From NCBI GenBank assembly GCA_018065895.1, contig JAGHSK010000030.1:1-57760 (forward strand): a stretch of DNA of 57,760 nt. Direction: 5' to 3'. The notes beneath the pieces are model-generated. The model saw only the letters and a program-made list of their open reading frames with translations. It was not told where the DNA came from and ran no database searches. Below, one piece after another: positions 17,489 through 25,724 of the stretch; within the stretch, counting starts at the first letter, position 1; every line of letters begins with the position of its first letter. Source of the DNA: Candidatus Cacconaster equi (GTDB lineage Bacteria > Bacteroidota > Bacteroidia > Bacteroidales > UBA932). Both the position numbers and the translations under genes were made by a program.

Positions 17489-18586
17489 ATGTTTTTAACT
17501 GGGATAACACTTCACAATTTCAAGAACATCGCTCACGCCCAGCTTGATTTTTCAGATAAGATCAACTGCATTTCAGGCAGGAACGGAGCCGGCAAGACAA
17601 ACTTGCTTGATGCGGTTTATTACCTCTCCATGACCAAGAGCTTTTTCTCGGTTTCAGACAGGTATGTCTATGGATATGACGCCGACGAGATGACACTTTG
17701 CGGCAATTATAAAATGGAAAACGGAGAAGTGGAAAAAATATCCTGTTCCGTAAAACGCAGCGGAGAGAAGACTTTCCGTCGGGGAGCGAAGGTTTATTCC
17801 AGATTTTCAGAACATGTGGGGATGATTCCGATTGTGATGGTCTCGCCTTTGGACAGTGCCCTTATCAACGATTCGGGTGAAGAGCGGCGCAAGTATATGA
17901 ATTTCATCCTTGCGCAGACAGACAGGGAATACCTCCGTCACGTTCAGGCATACAATCAGCTTCTGGTTCAGCGTAACAAGTTGCTCAAAAGCGAATCCTG
18001 CCAGGACATGCTGCTCGATACGCTTTCAGATATGCTGTCGCCTCACGCGAGCTATATCCACCAGGCCAGAAAAGAGTTGTGCGAGCGTCTTCAGCCGTTG
18101 ATACAGGATTTTTATTCCAAGTTATCCGCCTGTGACGAGAGCGTTTCAATGACTTATCAGTCCGATTTGGAGGAGGCTCCTCTTGTGGAACTTCTCCGGA
18201 GGGATGCCGCAAAGGATAGAATTCTGCGATATACTACATCCGGGGTCCAGCGTGATGAAATCCTGTTCATGCTCGATGACCATCCGATTCGCAAATGCGG
18301 TTCCCAAGGTCAGCAGAAATGTTTCCTTCTGGCGATGAAGCTCGCCCAATTCGTTTTTATGAAGGAAATCTACCGCAGGACTCCGATTCTGCTGCTGGAC
18401 GATGTGTTTGACAAGCTGGATATGACAAGGGTGGAGGCTTTGCTCAAGATCGTGTCAACTCTTGATTTCGGACAGATATTCATAACCGACTGCAACAAGG
18501 TCAGACTCAAGGAGATTTCGCTTCGTCTCGGCGCACCGTGCCGTAGTTTCGAGGTGGAGAAGGGAGAAATCACGCAATTATGCTGA
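17489..18586 (+). CDS. recF: DNA replication and repair protein RecF
   Basis: SMC-like ATPase (365 residues) that helps load RecA at single-strand gaps. Walker A GRNGAGKT is at residues 30-37; the ABC-type signature region is QGQQKCFLLAMKLAQF and Walker B ILLLDDVFDKLD. A reading from a TTG at 17483 adds only two residues; the ATG at 17489 (MFLTGITLHNFKNI) is preferred. The next gene, DciA-like, overlaps the stop by seven bases, a common pairing of replication genes in bacteria. Confidence 0.94.
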   Translation: MFLTGITLHNFKNIAHAQLDFSDKINCISGRNGAGKTNLLDAVYYLSMTKSFFSVSDRYVYGYDADEMTLCGNYKMENGEVEKISCSVKRSGEKTFRRGAKVYSRFSEHVGMIPIVMVSPLDSALINDSGEERRKYMNFILAQTDREYLRHVQAYNQLLVQRNKLLKSESCQDMLLDTLSDMLSPHASYIHQARKELCERLQPLIQDFYSKLSACDESVSMTYQSDLEEAPLVELLRRDAAKDRILRYTTSGVQRDEILFMLDDHPIRKCGSQGQQKCFLLAMKLAQFVFMKEIYRRTPILLLDDVFDKLDMTRVEALLKIVSTLDFGQIFITDCNKVRLKEISLRLGAPCRSFEVEKGEITQLC

Positions 18587-18897
18587 GAGAAAACTCAAAA
18601 CTGATAGCATCCGTAATAGAGGAGTATATCGAGGAGAACGACCTTCAGGACGGCCTTCTCAAAGCACGCATATTCGAAGCGTGGGATTTGCTGATGATTG
18701 AGGCCGCGACACCACATTTCACACCTCAGGAGGCAAAGAAACTTACATCCGCAAGATATTTCAAGGATGGAATACTGACCTGCAGAATGACCTCGTCGGT
18801 TGTACGTACCCAGTTGCGATTTGAATTGGAGCCGCTCAGATGCAAGTTGAACACGCTTCTCCAAGGGGAATATGTGAAGCAGATAAGGCTATCTTAG
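18580..18897 (+). CDS. DUF721/DciA-like protein
   Basis: A 105-residue protein of the DUF721 family, overlapping recF by seven bases. DciA proteins recruit the replicative helicase in many bacteria that lack DnaC. The KH-like core, about residues 35-100, contains TARYFKDGILTC-like strands (SARYFKDGILTCRM) and VRTQLRFELEPLRCKLN near the end. The Bacteroidota form is short and lacks the C-terminal extension seen in other phyla. The helicase-loading role is inferred from the family, not visible directly. Confidence 0.82.
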   Translation: MLRENSKLIASVIEEYIEENDLQDGLLKARIFEAWDLLMIEAATPHFTPQEAKKLTSARYFKDGILTCRMTSSVVRTQLRFELEPLRCKLNTLLQGEYVKQIRLS

Positions 18898-18904
18898 GAT
18901 TGAT

Positions 18905-19861
18905 ATGGAAAAGATATTGATAGACAAAGATATCCCTTTCATTGAAGGAGTTCCCGACTCATATTTCGAAGTTGTGCGTAAAAAGGGCTCTGAAATATGC
19001 AGGGAGGATGTCAGGGATGCCGTCGCACTTATAGTCAGGACTCGTACGAATTGCGGAAGGGAGTTGCTTGAAGGCTCCGCTGTCCGTCTGGTGGCGACGG
19101 CTACGATTGGTACGGACCATATCGACACGCGATGGTGCACTGCCAATGGAATTAAGGTTGAAAGTGCTCCGGGATGCAACAGCGGAGGCGTATGCCAGTA
19201 TGTTTTTGCCGCACTTTCCGCATTGAATCTTTCTCCCGTCAATGAAAATGGACAGCAGAGAATCCTGGGAGTGGTGGGCGTGGGGCACGTGGGCTCGAAA
19301 GTGGCTGAAAAGGGCAGATCTCTCGGTTACGAGGTGCTCGAAAACGATCCTCCGCGCGGAATTCCTCTCCCTCTGGAGGATTTGCTTGAAAAATCTGACA
19401 TAGTTACAGTCCATATTCCGCTTGAAGGGAACCGCGATTTTGTCGGAGCGGATTTTTTCAGAAAAATGAAGAATGGCGCTTCATTCATAAATGCCTCACG
19501 TGGTGAGGTATTGGTGGACAAGGCCTTTCTCGATGCAAGGGCCCGCCTCGGCAAAGTTGTTTTGGACGTGTGGCGCAATGAACCTCACATCGACTCCCGG
19601 ATGCTGGAGACGGCTGATATCGCGACTCCCCATATCGCCGGATATTCCATTCAGGGAAAGGCAAACGGAACGATTGCGGTTGTGCGTGCACTCGGCAGGA
19701 CTTTCGGAATCAGCGAACTTGAAAACTTCTCCGTGGATCTTTCTCTGCCGGAGTCGTCATCTTACGACATAATGAAAGATGACCGCGCCTTGCGGTTGTC
19801 ACCGGATTCTTTCGAAGAGCTGCGCAGCAACTACACATATCGCGACGAAACTGCATTGTAG
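18905..19861 (+). CDS. pdxB: 4-phosphoerythronate dehydrogenase
   Basis: Oxidises 4-phospho-D-erythronate in the DXP-dependent route to pyridoxal phosphate. It has 318 residues. The NAD-binding motif is GVVGVGHVGSK, and the D-hydroxyacid dehydrogenase signatures NASRGEVLVD and TPHIAGYSIQGKANGT are present; ATATIGTDHIDTRWC is typical of PdxB. E. coli PdxB is about 378 residues, so the C-terminal dimerisation part is shorter here. It follows the DciA-like gene by seven bases and ends 35 bases before the convergent radical SAM gene; no terminator hairpin is visible in that gap. Confidence 0.9.
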   Translation: MEKILIDKDIPFIEGVPDSYFEVVRKKGSEICREDVRDAVALIVRTRTNCGRELLEGSAVRLVATATIGTDHIDTRWCTANGIKVESAPGCNSGGVCQYVFAALSALNLSPVNENGQQRILGVVGVGHVGSKVAEKGRSLGYEVLENDPPRGIPLPLEDLLEKSDIVTVHIPLEGNRDFVGADFFRKMKNGASFINASRGEVLVDKAFLDARARLGKVVLDVWRNEPHIDSRMLETADIATPHIAGYSIQGKANGTIAVVRALGRTFGISELENFSVDLSLPESSSYDIMKDDRALRLSPDSFEELRSNYTYRDETAL

Positions 19862-19896
19862 CGAGGTCATTCTGCTTCGATGCAAGGATTCGAAAA

Positions 19897-20970
19897 CTAT
19901 CTTGTCAGACGTTTGTAGTGGCAGAGAATAAGGTCACCATTTTCATCGTGGAGATGCATTCCGTTACCCCTGCAGTACTTGAACATCTTGCAGTCGGCAC
20001 AGACGCCTTTTCTTGCCCATTCACGGTTGCGATAAGGCTTGAAGCCGTTCTGCCATGCTGACCAGAAGTCATCGTGGTAAATGTTGCCTTGGTGAAAATC
20101 AGAACGTATGCTCGGGCATGCGGAAATCGATCCGTCGGACAGAATGGACGCTACCGACAGACCGGCCTGACAGATATAGAAATTGTCACGCACTTTTCCT
20201 TCGTATCCTCCGAGAAATCCTTCACAGCCATAAGAAACTGAGATTCTGCCCTCCTCGCGTGTCTTGACAATGAATTCCATCAGTTCGGTAAACTGTTCAC
20301 CGGAAAGTTGCAGCATTGGGTCCCGGGCCGCTCTGCCCAAAGGAAATACGGTGAATATCCGCCATTGTCTGACTCCTGATGAAATAAGAAATTCCTTCAA
20401 CTGAGGCAGACTGGAGAAGTTCCTGCTGTTTGCACAAGTTACGACATCAAAGATGAACCCCGGTTCCTGAACCATCAAACTGATTGCATTTACTGCATTC
20501 TTGAAGGCAAGAGGATTGCCTCTCATCCAGATGTGATCCTCTTCGAATCCGTCAAGGCTGACCGTGGCGCTGTGCATTCCGCAGGATCTCAGACTGGCGA
20601 AGCGTTTTTTGTCGAGAAGGATTCCGTTTGTGACGATTCCCCAGGGAAATTCCCTTTTGCATAATTCCATTCCAACGGCGTCGAGATCATTCCTGACCAG
20701 CGGTTCTCCTCCTGTGAAGATGACAAAGGTCTTGTGAGGATCGACGTGAGGCCTGACGCTGTCAATAACTTTTAGAAAATCGGATGAAGGCATGTCCTTG
20801 ATTGAGGAACTGACATGACAGTCACTGCCGCAATGTCGGCATGCAGCGTTACAGCGAAGGGTACATTCCCAAAAGATGGTACGCAAAACATGTTCGCGTG
20901 CCATCTTGTCGGTAAGCCTGGCATAAAGGTCAAGCTTCAGTTTCTGAGTGAAGCTCAATTCTTTAGCCAT
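19897..20970 (-). CDS. Radical SAM/SPASM protein paired with small lipoprotein
   Basis: A 357-residue radical SAM enzyme. The 4Fe-4S site that binds S-adenosylmethionine is C40-x3-C44-x2-C47 (CNAACRHC); the next core motif is IFTGGEPL. The C-terminal SPASM part has C285, C324, C327, C333 and C350, enough for an auxiliary cluster. SPASM enzymes usually modify peptides or proteins. Its ATG overlaps the stop of the upstream lipoprotein gene (ATGA). I recall a Bacteroidota family pair of this kind, a radical SAM protein always next to a short lipoprotein (TIGR04133/TIGR04134), for which no reaction is known to me; the match to that pair is from memory and inferred. Confidence 0.87.
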   Translation of the reverse strand: MAKELSFTQKLKLDLYARLTDKMAREHVLRTIFWECTLRCNAACRHCGSDCHVSSSIKDMPSSDFLKVIDSVRPHVDPHKTFVIFTGGEPLVRNDLDAVGMELCKREFPWGIVTNGILLDKKRFASLRSCGMHSATVSLDGFEEDHIWMRGNPLAFKNAVNAISLMVQEPGFIFDVVTCANSRNFSSLPQLKEFLISSGVRQWRIFTVFPLGRAARDPMLQLSGEQFTELMEFIVKTREEGRISVSYGCEGFLGGYEGKVRDNFYICQAGLSVASILSDGSISACPSIRSDFHQGNIYHDDFWSAWQNGFKPYRNREWARKGVCADCKMFKYCRGNGMHLHDENGDLILCHYKRLTR

Positions 20971-21245
20971 CAGTTCTTCATTGTGGATTTCGTGTCCGTA
21001 GCGGAAATGCCGGCTGATTCGGAATTCTCGATGTCCCCGGATACGAGTTGATATGTCTCGTCGTGGAAGCAGTCGTCGGACACCGTTTCAAAAGTGCCGT
21101 TTTCATCTGTCACCTTCCCCTTGAAATCGTAGTCTGGTTCAGGACATCCATACTCCAACCATCCTCCACAGGAAGATACCGTAAGGCCAAGCAGAGATAG
21201 CAGGATGGAGAAAAATCCGGTTTTCGAAGTGGAAATCTTTTTCAT
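20970..21245 (-). CDS. Small lipoprotein of radical SAM/lipoprotein pair
   Basis: A 91-residue protein with a lipoprotein signal (MKKISTSKTGFFSILLSLLG) ending in VSSC, so C26 should be lipidated. The mature part has a short YGCPEPDYDFKGKVTDENG segment, the stretch I associate with radical SAM-associated lipoproteins, then an acidic, serine/threonine-rich tail. The second cysteine (in YGCPEP) and another in DDCFHD are possible modification sites, an inference. It is shorter than I would expect for the family (about 140-150 residues). An upstream reading from 21272 is less likely because it precedes the signal peptide and overlaps the promoter box. The gene overlaps the radical SAM gene by one base. 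Confidence 0.75.
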   Translation of the reverse strand: MKKISTSKTGFFSILLSLLGLTVSSCGGWLEYGCPEPDYDFKGKVTDENGTFETVSDDCFHDETYQLVSGDIENSESAGISATDTKSTMKN

Positions 21246-21261
21246 ATGACGGAATTTTACG

Positions 21262-21269
21262 CAAATGTA
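21262..21269 (-). promoter_or_regulatory. Promoter -7 box of lipoprotein/radical SAM pair
   Basis: Minus-strand TACATTTG fits TAnnTTTG and ends 16 bases before the lipoprotein ATG. The -33 region falls in the end of the BatD-BatE gene and shows no clear TTTG. It suggests the pair can be transcribed separately from the bat operon. Confidence 0.5.
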
Positions 21270-21283
21270 CAAAAAAATCTTTA

Positions 21284-23890
21284 TCAGATGCCTTCGACAG
21301 TGGATTTCTTAAGCCATCCTTGCCGGCCGTCGGAAAGTTCTATCTTTGACCATTCTCCAACTTCGTCGAGGAGTTTCACCTTTGTGCCTTCGTGCAGCAC
21401 GAATATGGCATTGCCGGCATCGGAAGGGGAGCTTTTGACTGAACTTACAGGCGACATTACGATTGCATGGTCAACCCGCATGACGGCATTCTTTCCGGAA
21501 ATCGAGAAGATGAAAGTTGCAATCGCGACAGCGAAAATCACACACGCCGTAATGAATGAAATTTTCCGTATTTTCCCCGAATATGAGTGCTTGAAAAGAA
21601 GCATCAGTGCCACAATGACAATACCGAGAAGCAAAGTGATCCAAGCCCAGTTGTCAGCGGAAAGCGATTGTCTTAGTCTTTTGGTCCAGGTGAGAAGTAC
21701 GAATTCCGGCACCTTGTCAATCTTGTCCAAAGTGAATTGGGAAGCAATTTCGAGGTTGTTGCGGGCATCCTTGTGCGAAGGATTCAACTTTATCGCACGC
21801 TCGAAATAGAGAATGGCGTGAGGAGTATCGCCCAACTTGAAATAGGCGTTTCCCATATTGTAATACAGGTCTGCACTCTGCAATCCCTGATCTTCTATGG
21901 ATTTGTAGGAATTGAGCGCATCCTGCCACTGTTCTTGAGCAAAGGCTTCGTTCCCGTTCTTCCACAAATCAGCGGGTTCCTGTGCGTCGGCCAGAACGAA
22001 TGACATCGTCAGCATCGTCGCAATCATCAGCGATTTCGCGCCCTTGCCAGGTTTCTTTGATTTTTTCACTTCACTTTCTATTTGAGATATTATGCGGATT
22101 GCTTCATTGTATTCATTTTCCATCTGAACCTGTTCGCTTTCCGGTGAATATCTTGCGAATTCACATTTGTCCACAAGCTTGATCAGGGATTCCACTGCAG
22201 CATGGGATACCCCTTTTGCAAGCAGCGCTTGAGAAATGCTCTCCTTTGAGATTTCAGCTGCCTGAATTGCCAGTTTGTCTGAGACATAGCCGAGGAGTGC
22301 CTTATGAAGTTCCTCATAGTAGGCCCCTCCAAGGTTCTGCTTCATATAGTCTTCGGCAGCCTTGAGCCTGCTTCTGGCCATCTTGTTGGCCCGTCTGTTC
22401 TTGTTACCTACGATGTCCGCTCTGCGGTCTTCCGTCATCTTGAGGACTTTGTCAAGGATAAAGAACAGTACGACCAGAACGGCCAGCAGAATGAAGAACA
22501 GCGGGGATCCTGCAAAGAATCTGTCTTTGGCGCGGAACCCTCCGTCGCCCAATGCTATATACCGTATGTCTTCCGAGAGATTCTTGACTCCCTGGCGGTT
22601 TATGCCAGGCGTGACCAGGCCACCGTCAGCAACATCTTCACCCTTCGCAATCGTCAGGTTGATGGCATCAGTCGAGACCGTTACATACCGCCCTTTGGCA
22701 ATATCATAATAGCTATATGTGACAGGCTCAATCGTGAAATCACCGTGGCTTCGCGGAATGAACGGGTACTCGAATGTCTTTGTGCCGGAGGTGCCGTCGG
22801 CAGAGATGCTTTCGGAACTCTTTATGTCATATATTTCAAAATCCCCGGGGAATTTGACGGTGGGCGCCTCTATCATCGAAATGTTGCCGCGTCCGCTGAC
22901 AGTTACGATCAGGGAGGCAGCTTCATTTGACTTTATATCATTTTTGCTGAGGGATGCGCTGATCTTGAAGTCACCGACTCCTCCTCCGAAAGAGGCTGGC
23001 GCGCCTGCCGGCAAATCTTTGACGTGAATTGTAACCTTGTCGCTGTACAGACGCTTGCGGATTGTCTGGTAGGTATCGAAAAAGTCATCGAAGATGGACC
23101 GTCCGCCACCTGCCGTACGGACTCTCAGCTGGCAGACCATTTCTGCCGGTTCGATGGCAATATTTCCGCTCTGCTGCGGAATGAGCATATATTTCCTGAT
23201 CAGCGCCGCGTTATATATCTGACCGTTCACGTTCTCCCTCTTGAACTCGAGATTCTGCACAGATACTGTTTCCTTGCTCCAGAATCCGTTGAAAGTAGGA
23301 AATTTGATATCCTCGAATCCGGCGATTTCCTCCCGGGTATATATTTTCAATGTGGCGGTGATCGGCTCTCCTTTGACTGCGCTTGTCTTGCTTACGGAAA
23401 GCTTCAGGAAGATGTTTTCACCTGATACCGTTCCTGTAGTCTGAGGCGAATTCTGCTGCTGGTTGCGTTGCTGGTCTGGCTGCTGGTTCTGCTGGTATGA
23501 TTGAGGATCAGATGTCTGGGAATCCACCACTTCGATGGTAAAAGACCTCGAAGAACACTCTTTCTTGTCTATTTTGGCAGTTGCCCCTGACAGGGCGAAT
23601 TTGCCTTTGGCCTTAGGCTGAAGCAGGTAGGTGACAGTCTCCTGATGCGTGGACGTTCTTTTACCGTTCACGATACTCGTGCTTGACATAGAGCCTTGCT
23701 GCGGTCCCCAGACGATGTCGAAGTCGGTGGTTCCGGGCCAATTGAAGTCACTCATTCTTCCATCAGCCGTAAAGACGATACGGAATGTTTCGTCCATCGC
23801 CACAACCGACGGGGCTTCAACTACGAGTGAATTCTGAGCTGCACAAGTCAGTGCAAACAGTAATGAAATGAAAGTTGACAGGCGTTTCAT
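21284..23890 (-). CDS. batD: BatD-BatE fusion protein
   Basis: An 868-residue envelope protein joining two Bat proteins that are normally separate. The BatD part has a signal peptide (about 1-18), a large periplasmic beta-rich region with a Q/N-rich linker (about 124-150), a membrane helix (about 462-479) and a cytoplasmic helical part. The BatE part starts near 617 with a hydrophobic stretch that looks like its old signal peptide (MIATMLTMSFVLADAQ, 622-637), then TPR helices (about 640-715, DLYYNMGNAYFKLGDTPHA), two membrane helices (about 747-767 and 776-797) and an SH3-like domain (about 802-865). Topology is consistent: the retained signal acts as a second crossing back to the periplasm. 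It is the last gene of the bat operon. Confidence 0.88.
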   Translation of the reverse strand: MKRLSTFISLLFALTCAAQNSLVVEAPSVVAMDETFRIVFTADGRMSDFNWPGTTDFDIVWGPQQGSMSSTSIVNGKRTSTHQETVTYLLQPKAKGKFALSGATAKIDKKECSSRSFTIEVVDSQTSDPQSYQQNQQPDQQRNQQQNSPQTTGTVSGENIFLKLSVSKTSAVKGEPITATLKIYTREEIAGFEDIKFPTFNGFWSKETVSVQNLEFKRENVNGQIYNAALIRKYMLIPQQSGNIAIEPAEMVCQLRVRTAGGGRSIFDDFFDTYQTIRKRLYSDKVTIHVKDLPAGAPASFGGGVGDFKISASLSKNDIKSNEAASLIVTVSGRGNISMIEAPTVKFPGDFEIYDIKSSESISADGTSGTKTFEYPFIPRSHGDFTIEPVTYSYYDIAKGRYVTVSTDAINLTIAKGEDVADGGLVTPGINRQGVKNLSEDIRYIALGDGGFRAKDRFFAGSPLFFILLAVLVVLFFILDKVLKMTEDRRADIVGNKNRRANKMARSRLKAAEDYMKQNLGGAYYEELHKALLGYVSDKLAIQAAEISKESISQALLAKGVSHAAVESLIKLVDKCEFARYSPESEQVQMENEYNEAIRIISQIESEVKKSKKPGKGAKSLMIATMLTMSFVLADAQEPADLWKNGNEAFAQEQWQDALNSYKSIEDQGLQSADLYYNMGNAYFKLGDTPHAILYFERAIKLNPSHKDARNNLEIASQFTLDKIDKVPEFVLLTWTKRLRQSLSADNWAWITLLLGIVIVALMLLFKHSYSGKIRKISFITACVIFAVAIATFIFSISGKNAVMRVDHAIVMSPVSSVKSSPSDAGNAIFVLHEGTKVKLLDEVGEWSKIELSDGRQGWLKKSTVEGI

Positions 23891-23897
23891 AGTTCTT

Positions 23898-24713
23898 CTA
23901 CCAATTCTTCTCCTTTTGTTTTGACTTCATCCTCAGGGCCTTCTCTTTCTTGACCTTGTCCTGGGTATCTTTTTCCTGGGCCTGCATTGCCTGAAGCATC
24001 TGCTGGGCAGCCTGCGGACTTATTTTAGGCTGTTGTCCCTGCTGGTTCTGCTGATCCTGCTGGTCCTGGTTATTATCGTTGTTCTGATCGTTGTTCTGAT
24101 TCTTATTCTGGTTTTTATTCTGGTCTTTGTTCTGATCCTGATTCTGCTGCTGGTACTGGTTCTGGTTTTGGTTTTGATCCTGATCCTGATCCTGATTCTG
24201 CTGCTGGTCCTGATTCTGGTTTTGGTTCTGATCCTGATTCTGCTGCTGGTCCTGGTTCTGGTTTTGATTTTGGTTTTGTTGCTGGTCCTTCAGCATTTTT
24301 TTCGCATAGGTGAGGTTTTCCTTTGCCTTCATATCGGAAGGATTGAGCCGCAGTGATTTTTTGTACGCCTCAATTGCGCCCTGGTAATTTTCCTGCTTGA
24401 CAAGAGAATTGCCCATATTGAAAAACAGGTCTGCTCCGTATTTTCCTTTTGACAGAGAATCTTCGGCTGCCTGAAAACATTTGTCCGCCTCCGTGAAATT
24501 TTCCATCCGGTAGTATGTGTTGCCGAGATTATAGTCTGCCGCAACGGAGGTGGAGTCAGCGACAAGGGCTTTCTTGTAGGATATTTCAGCTTCAGCGAAA
24601 TTTTCTTTCCTGAAATTGCGGTTTCCCTGACGTACGCTTTTGCGCTCATTCTGGGCACTGCACACGTTGACTGCGATGACCGCAAGCAATATTGTTAACA
24701 GAATCTTCTTCAT
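23898..24713 (-). CDS. batC: BatC-like TPR protein with Q/N-rich tract
   Basis: A 271-residue exported protein: signal peptide (about 1-20), TPR helices (about 21-140, with AADYNLGNTYYRMENFTEA and ADLFFNMGNSLVKQENY), a low-complexity stretch made almost only of Q, N, D and K (143-228), and a basic helical tail ending KSKQKEKNW. In B. fragilis the TPR protein between the VWA proteins and BatD is BatC. It lies five bases after the second VWA gene and seven before batD. The Q/N tract is coded by tandemly repeated short units and could vary in length between strains. Confidence 0.87.
   Translation of the reverse strand: MKKILLTILLAVIAVNVCSAQNERKSVRQGNRNFRKENFAEAEISYKKALVADSTSVAADYNLGNTYYRMENFTEADKCFQAAEDSLSKGKYGADLFFNMGNSLVKQENYQGAIEAYKKSLRLNPSDMKAKENLTYAKKMLKDQQQNQNQNQNQDQQQNQDQNQNQNQDQQQNQDQDQDQNQNQNQYQQQNQDQNKDQNKNQNKNQNNDQNNDNNQDQQDQQNQQGQQPKISPQAAQQMLQAMQAQEKDTQDKVKKEKALRMKSKQKEKNW
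24030..24287 (-). repeat. Low-complexity repeat coding for Q/N/D tract in BatC
   Basis: About 258 bases of imperfect tandem repeats of six- and nine-base units that code NQ, DQ and QQ pairs (for example QNQNQNQDQQQ). The reading frame is kept throughout. It is coding sequence of the BatC-like gene, not a CRISPR or an intergenic repeat. Confidence 0.85.
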
Positions 24714-24718
24714 AAAAT

Positions 24719-25723
24719 TTAATCATTGAACAATTGTTTCCTTGCTTTCCTCTGAGGAACTGCGAACTCCAGCAGGAGGAAGAACAATGCGATGGCGAAG
24801 AAATACATATATTGCTCATTGAAGTCTTCAAAAACCACAGAATTGAAACGCTGCTTGTCTATCTGGCGGATGTCGTCGATAATAGGATTGAGACCGAACT
24901 CGCTTGCTCCGGCTCTGACGTATTTCCCGTCAGAAATCGCAGCAATCTGCTGAAGGGTATTTTCGTCAAGTTTGCTGACGACAATCTCCCCATTGGAGTC
25001 CTTCATCAACTCTCCATTGACGGGGATTGGCTTTCCCTGAGGTGATCCCACGCCGATAGTGTAGATTCGGATACCTTCCTGAGCTACGTTTTTCGCTGCT
25101 TCAAGCACATCGCCTTCGTGATCTTCACCGTCAGTTATCAGTACGATTGCACGGGACCTGTCGCTCTGGGAACTGAAACTGCGAGCCGCAGAGGTTATCG
25201 CATCCGCAAGCGCCGTGCCCTGAATAGGGACGGATTCAGTGGAAATGCTGTTCAGGAATATCTTTGCGGAAACATAGTCGGCTGTGATTGGAAGCTGCGT
25301 GAATGCCTGGCCTGCAAAAATAATCAGGCCGATACGGTCACCCTGAAGTTTGTCGACAAGCCTTGATATTGCAAGTTTTGAGCGTTCCAACCTGTTTGGC
25401 GAATAGTCTTCCGCCAGCATTGAATTGGAAACGTCAAGTGCTATCATCACCTCAACCCCATTGGTTTCGTGCTCTTTCACCCTTGCTCCAAGTTGGGGTT
25501 TGCATAGTCCTATCACAAAGAAGAACCAGGCTGCGGCCAGAAGACTCACTTTGAGCCATCCTTTCGCGGTGGATGCCTTGGGCATCAGTTGCAGCACCGT
25601 TTTCTCATCGCCGAAACGCGCGATGTTGCGCCGTCTCCTGCGCAGATAAATGCCGTAAAAGACAAAGAGCAGGGGCACTATCAGCAGCAGTAACAGCCAG
25701 TCAGGTTGTGCTATGTTTATCAT
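24719..25723 (-). CDS. batB: VWA-domain protein BatB
   Basis: A 334-residue inner-membrane protein with hydrophobic helices at the N-terminus (about 10-27 and 56-74) and at the C-terminus (about 305-320) flanking a von Willebrand factor A domain. The metal site motif is DVSNSM at about residues 94-99, with the later TDGEDHEGD completing the MIDAS site. It is paired with a second VWA gene immediately upstream (one base apart). In the Bat system the two VWA proteins are thought to interact in the periplasm; B. fragilis mutants lose aerotolerance. Partners and substrates are not shown by the sequence. Confidence 0.88.
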   Translation of the reverse strand: MINIAQPDWLLLLLIVPLLFVFYGIYLRRRRRNIARFGDEKTVLQLMPKASTAKGWLKVSLLAAAWFFFVIGLCKPQLGARVKEHETNGVEVMIALDVSNSMLAEDYSPNRLERSKLAISRLVDKLQGDRIGLIIFAGQAFTQLPITADYVSAKIFLNSISTESVPIQGTALADAITSAARSFSSQSDRSRAIVLITDGEDHEGDVLEAAKNVAQEGIRIYTIGVGSPQGKPIPVNGELMKDSNGEIVVSKLDENTLQQIAAISDGKYVRAGASEFGLNPIIDDIRQIDKQRFNSVVFEDFNEQYMYFFAIALFFLLLEFAVPQRKARKQLFND

Positions 25724-25724
25724 A

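Noticed and set aside
24030-24287. Repeat tract considered as a CRISPR array
   Set aside because: Units are 6-9 bases, without spacers, and stay in frame within a TPR gene.
24033-24356. Plus-strand open frame coding an almost purely Leu/Val/Ile protein
   Set aside because: It is the antisense of the Q/N-rich BatC repeat; the composition follows from reversing CAR/AAY codons and no other gene feature supports it.
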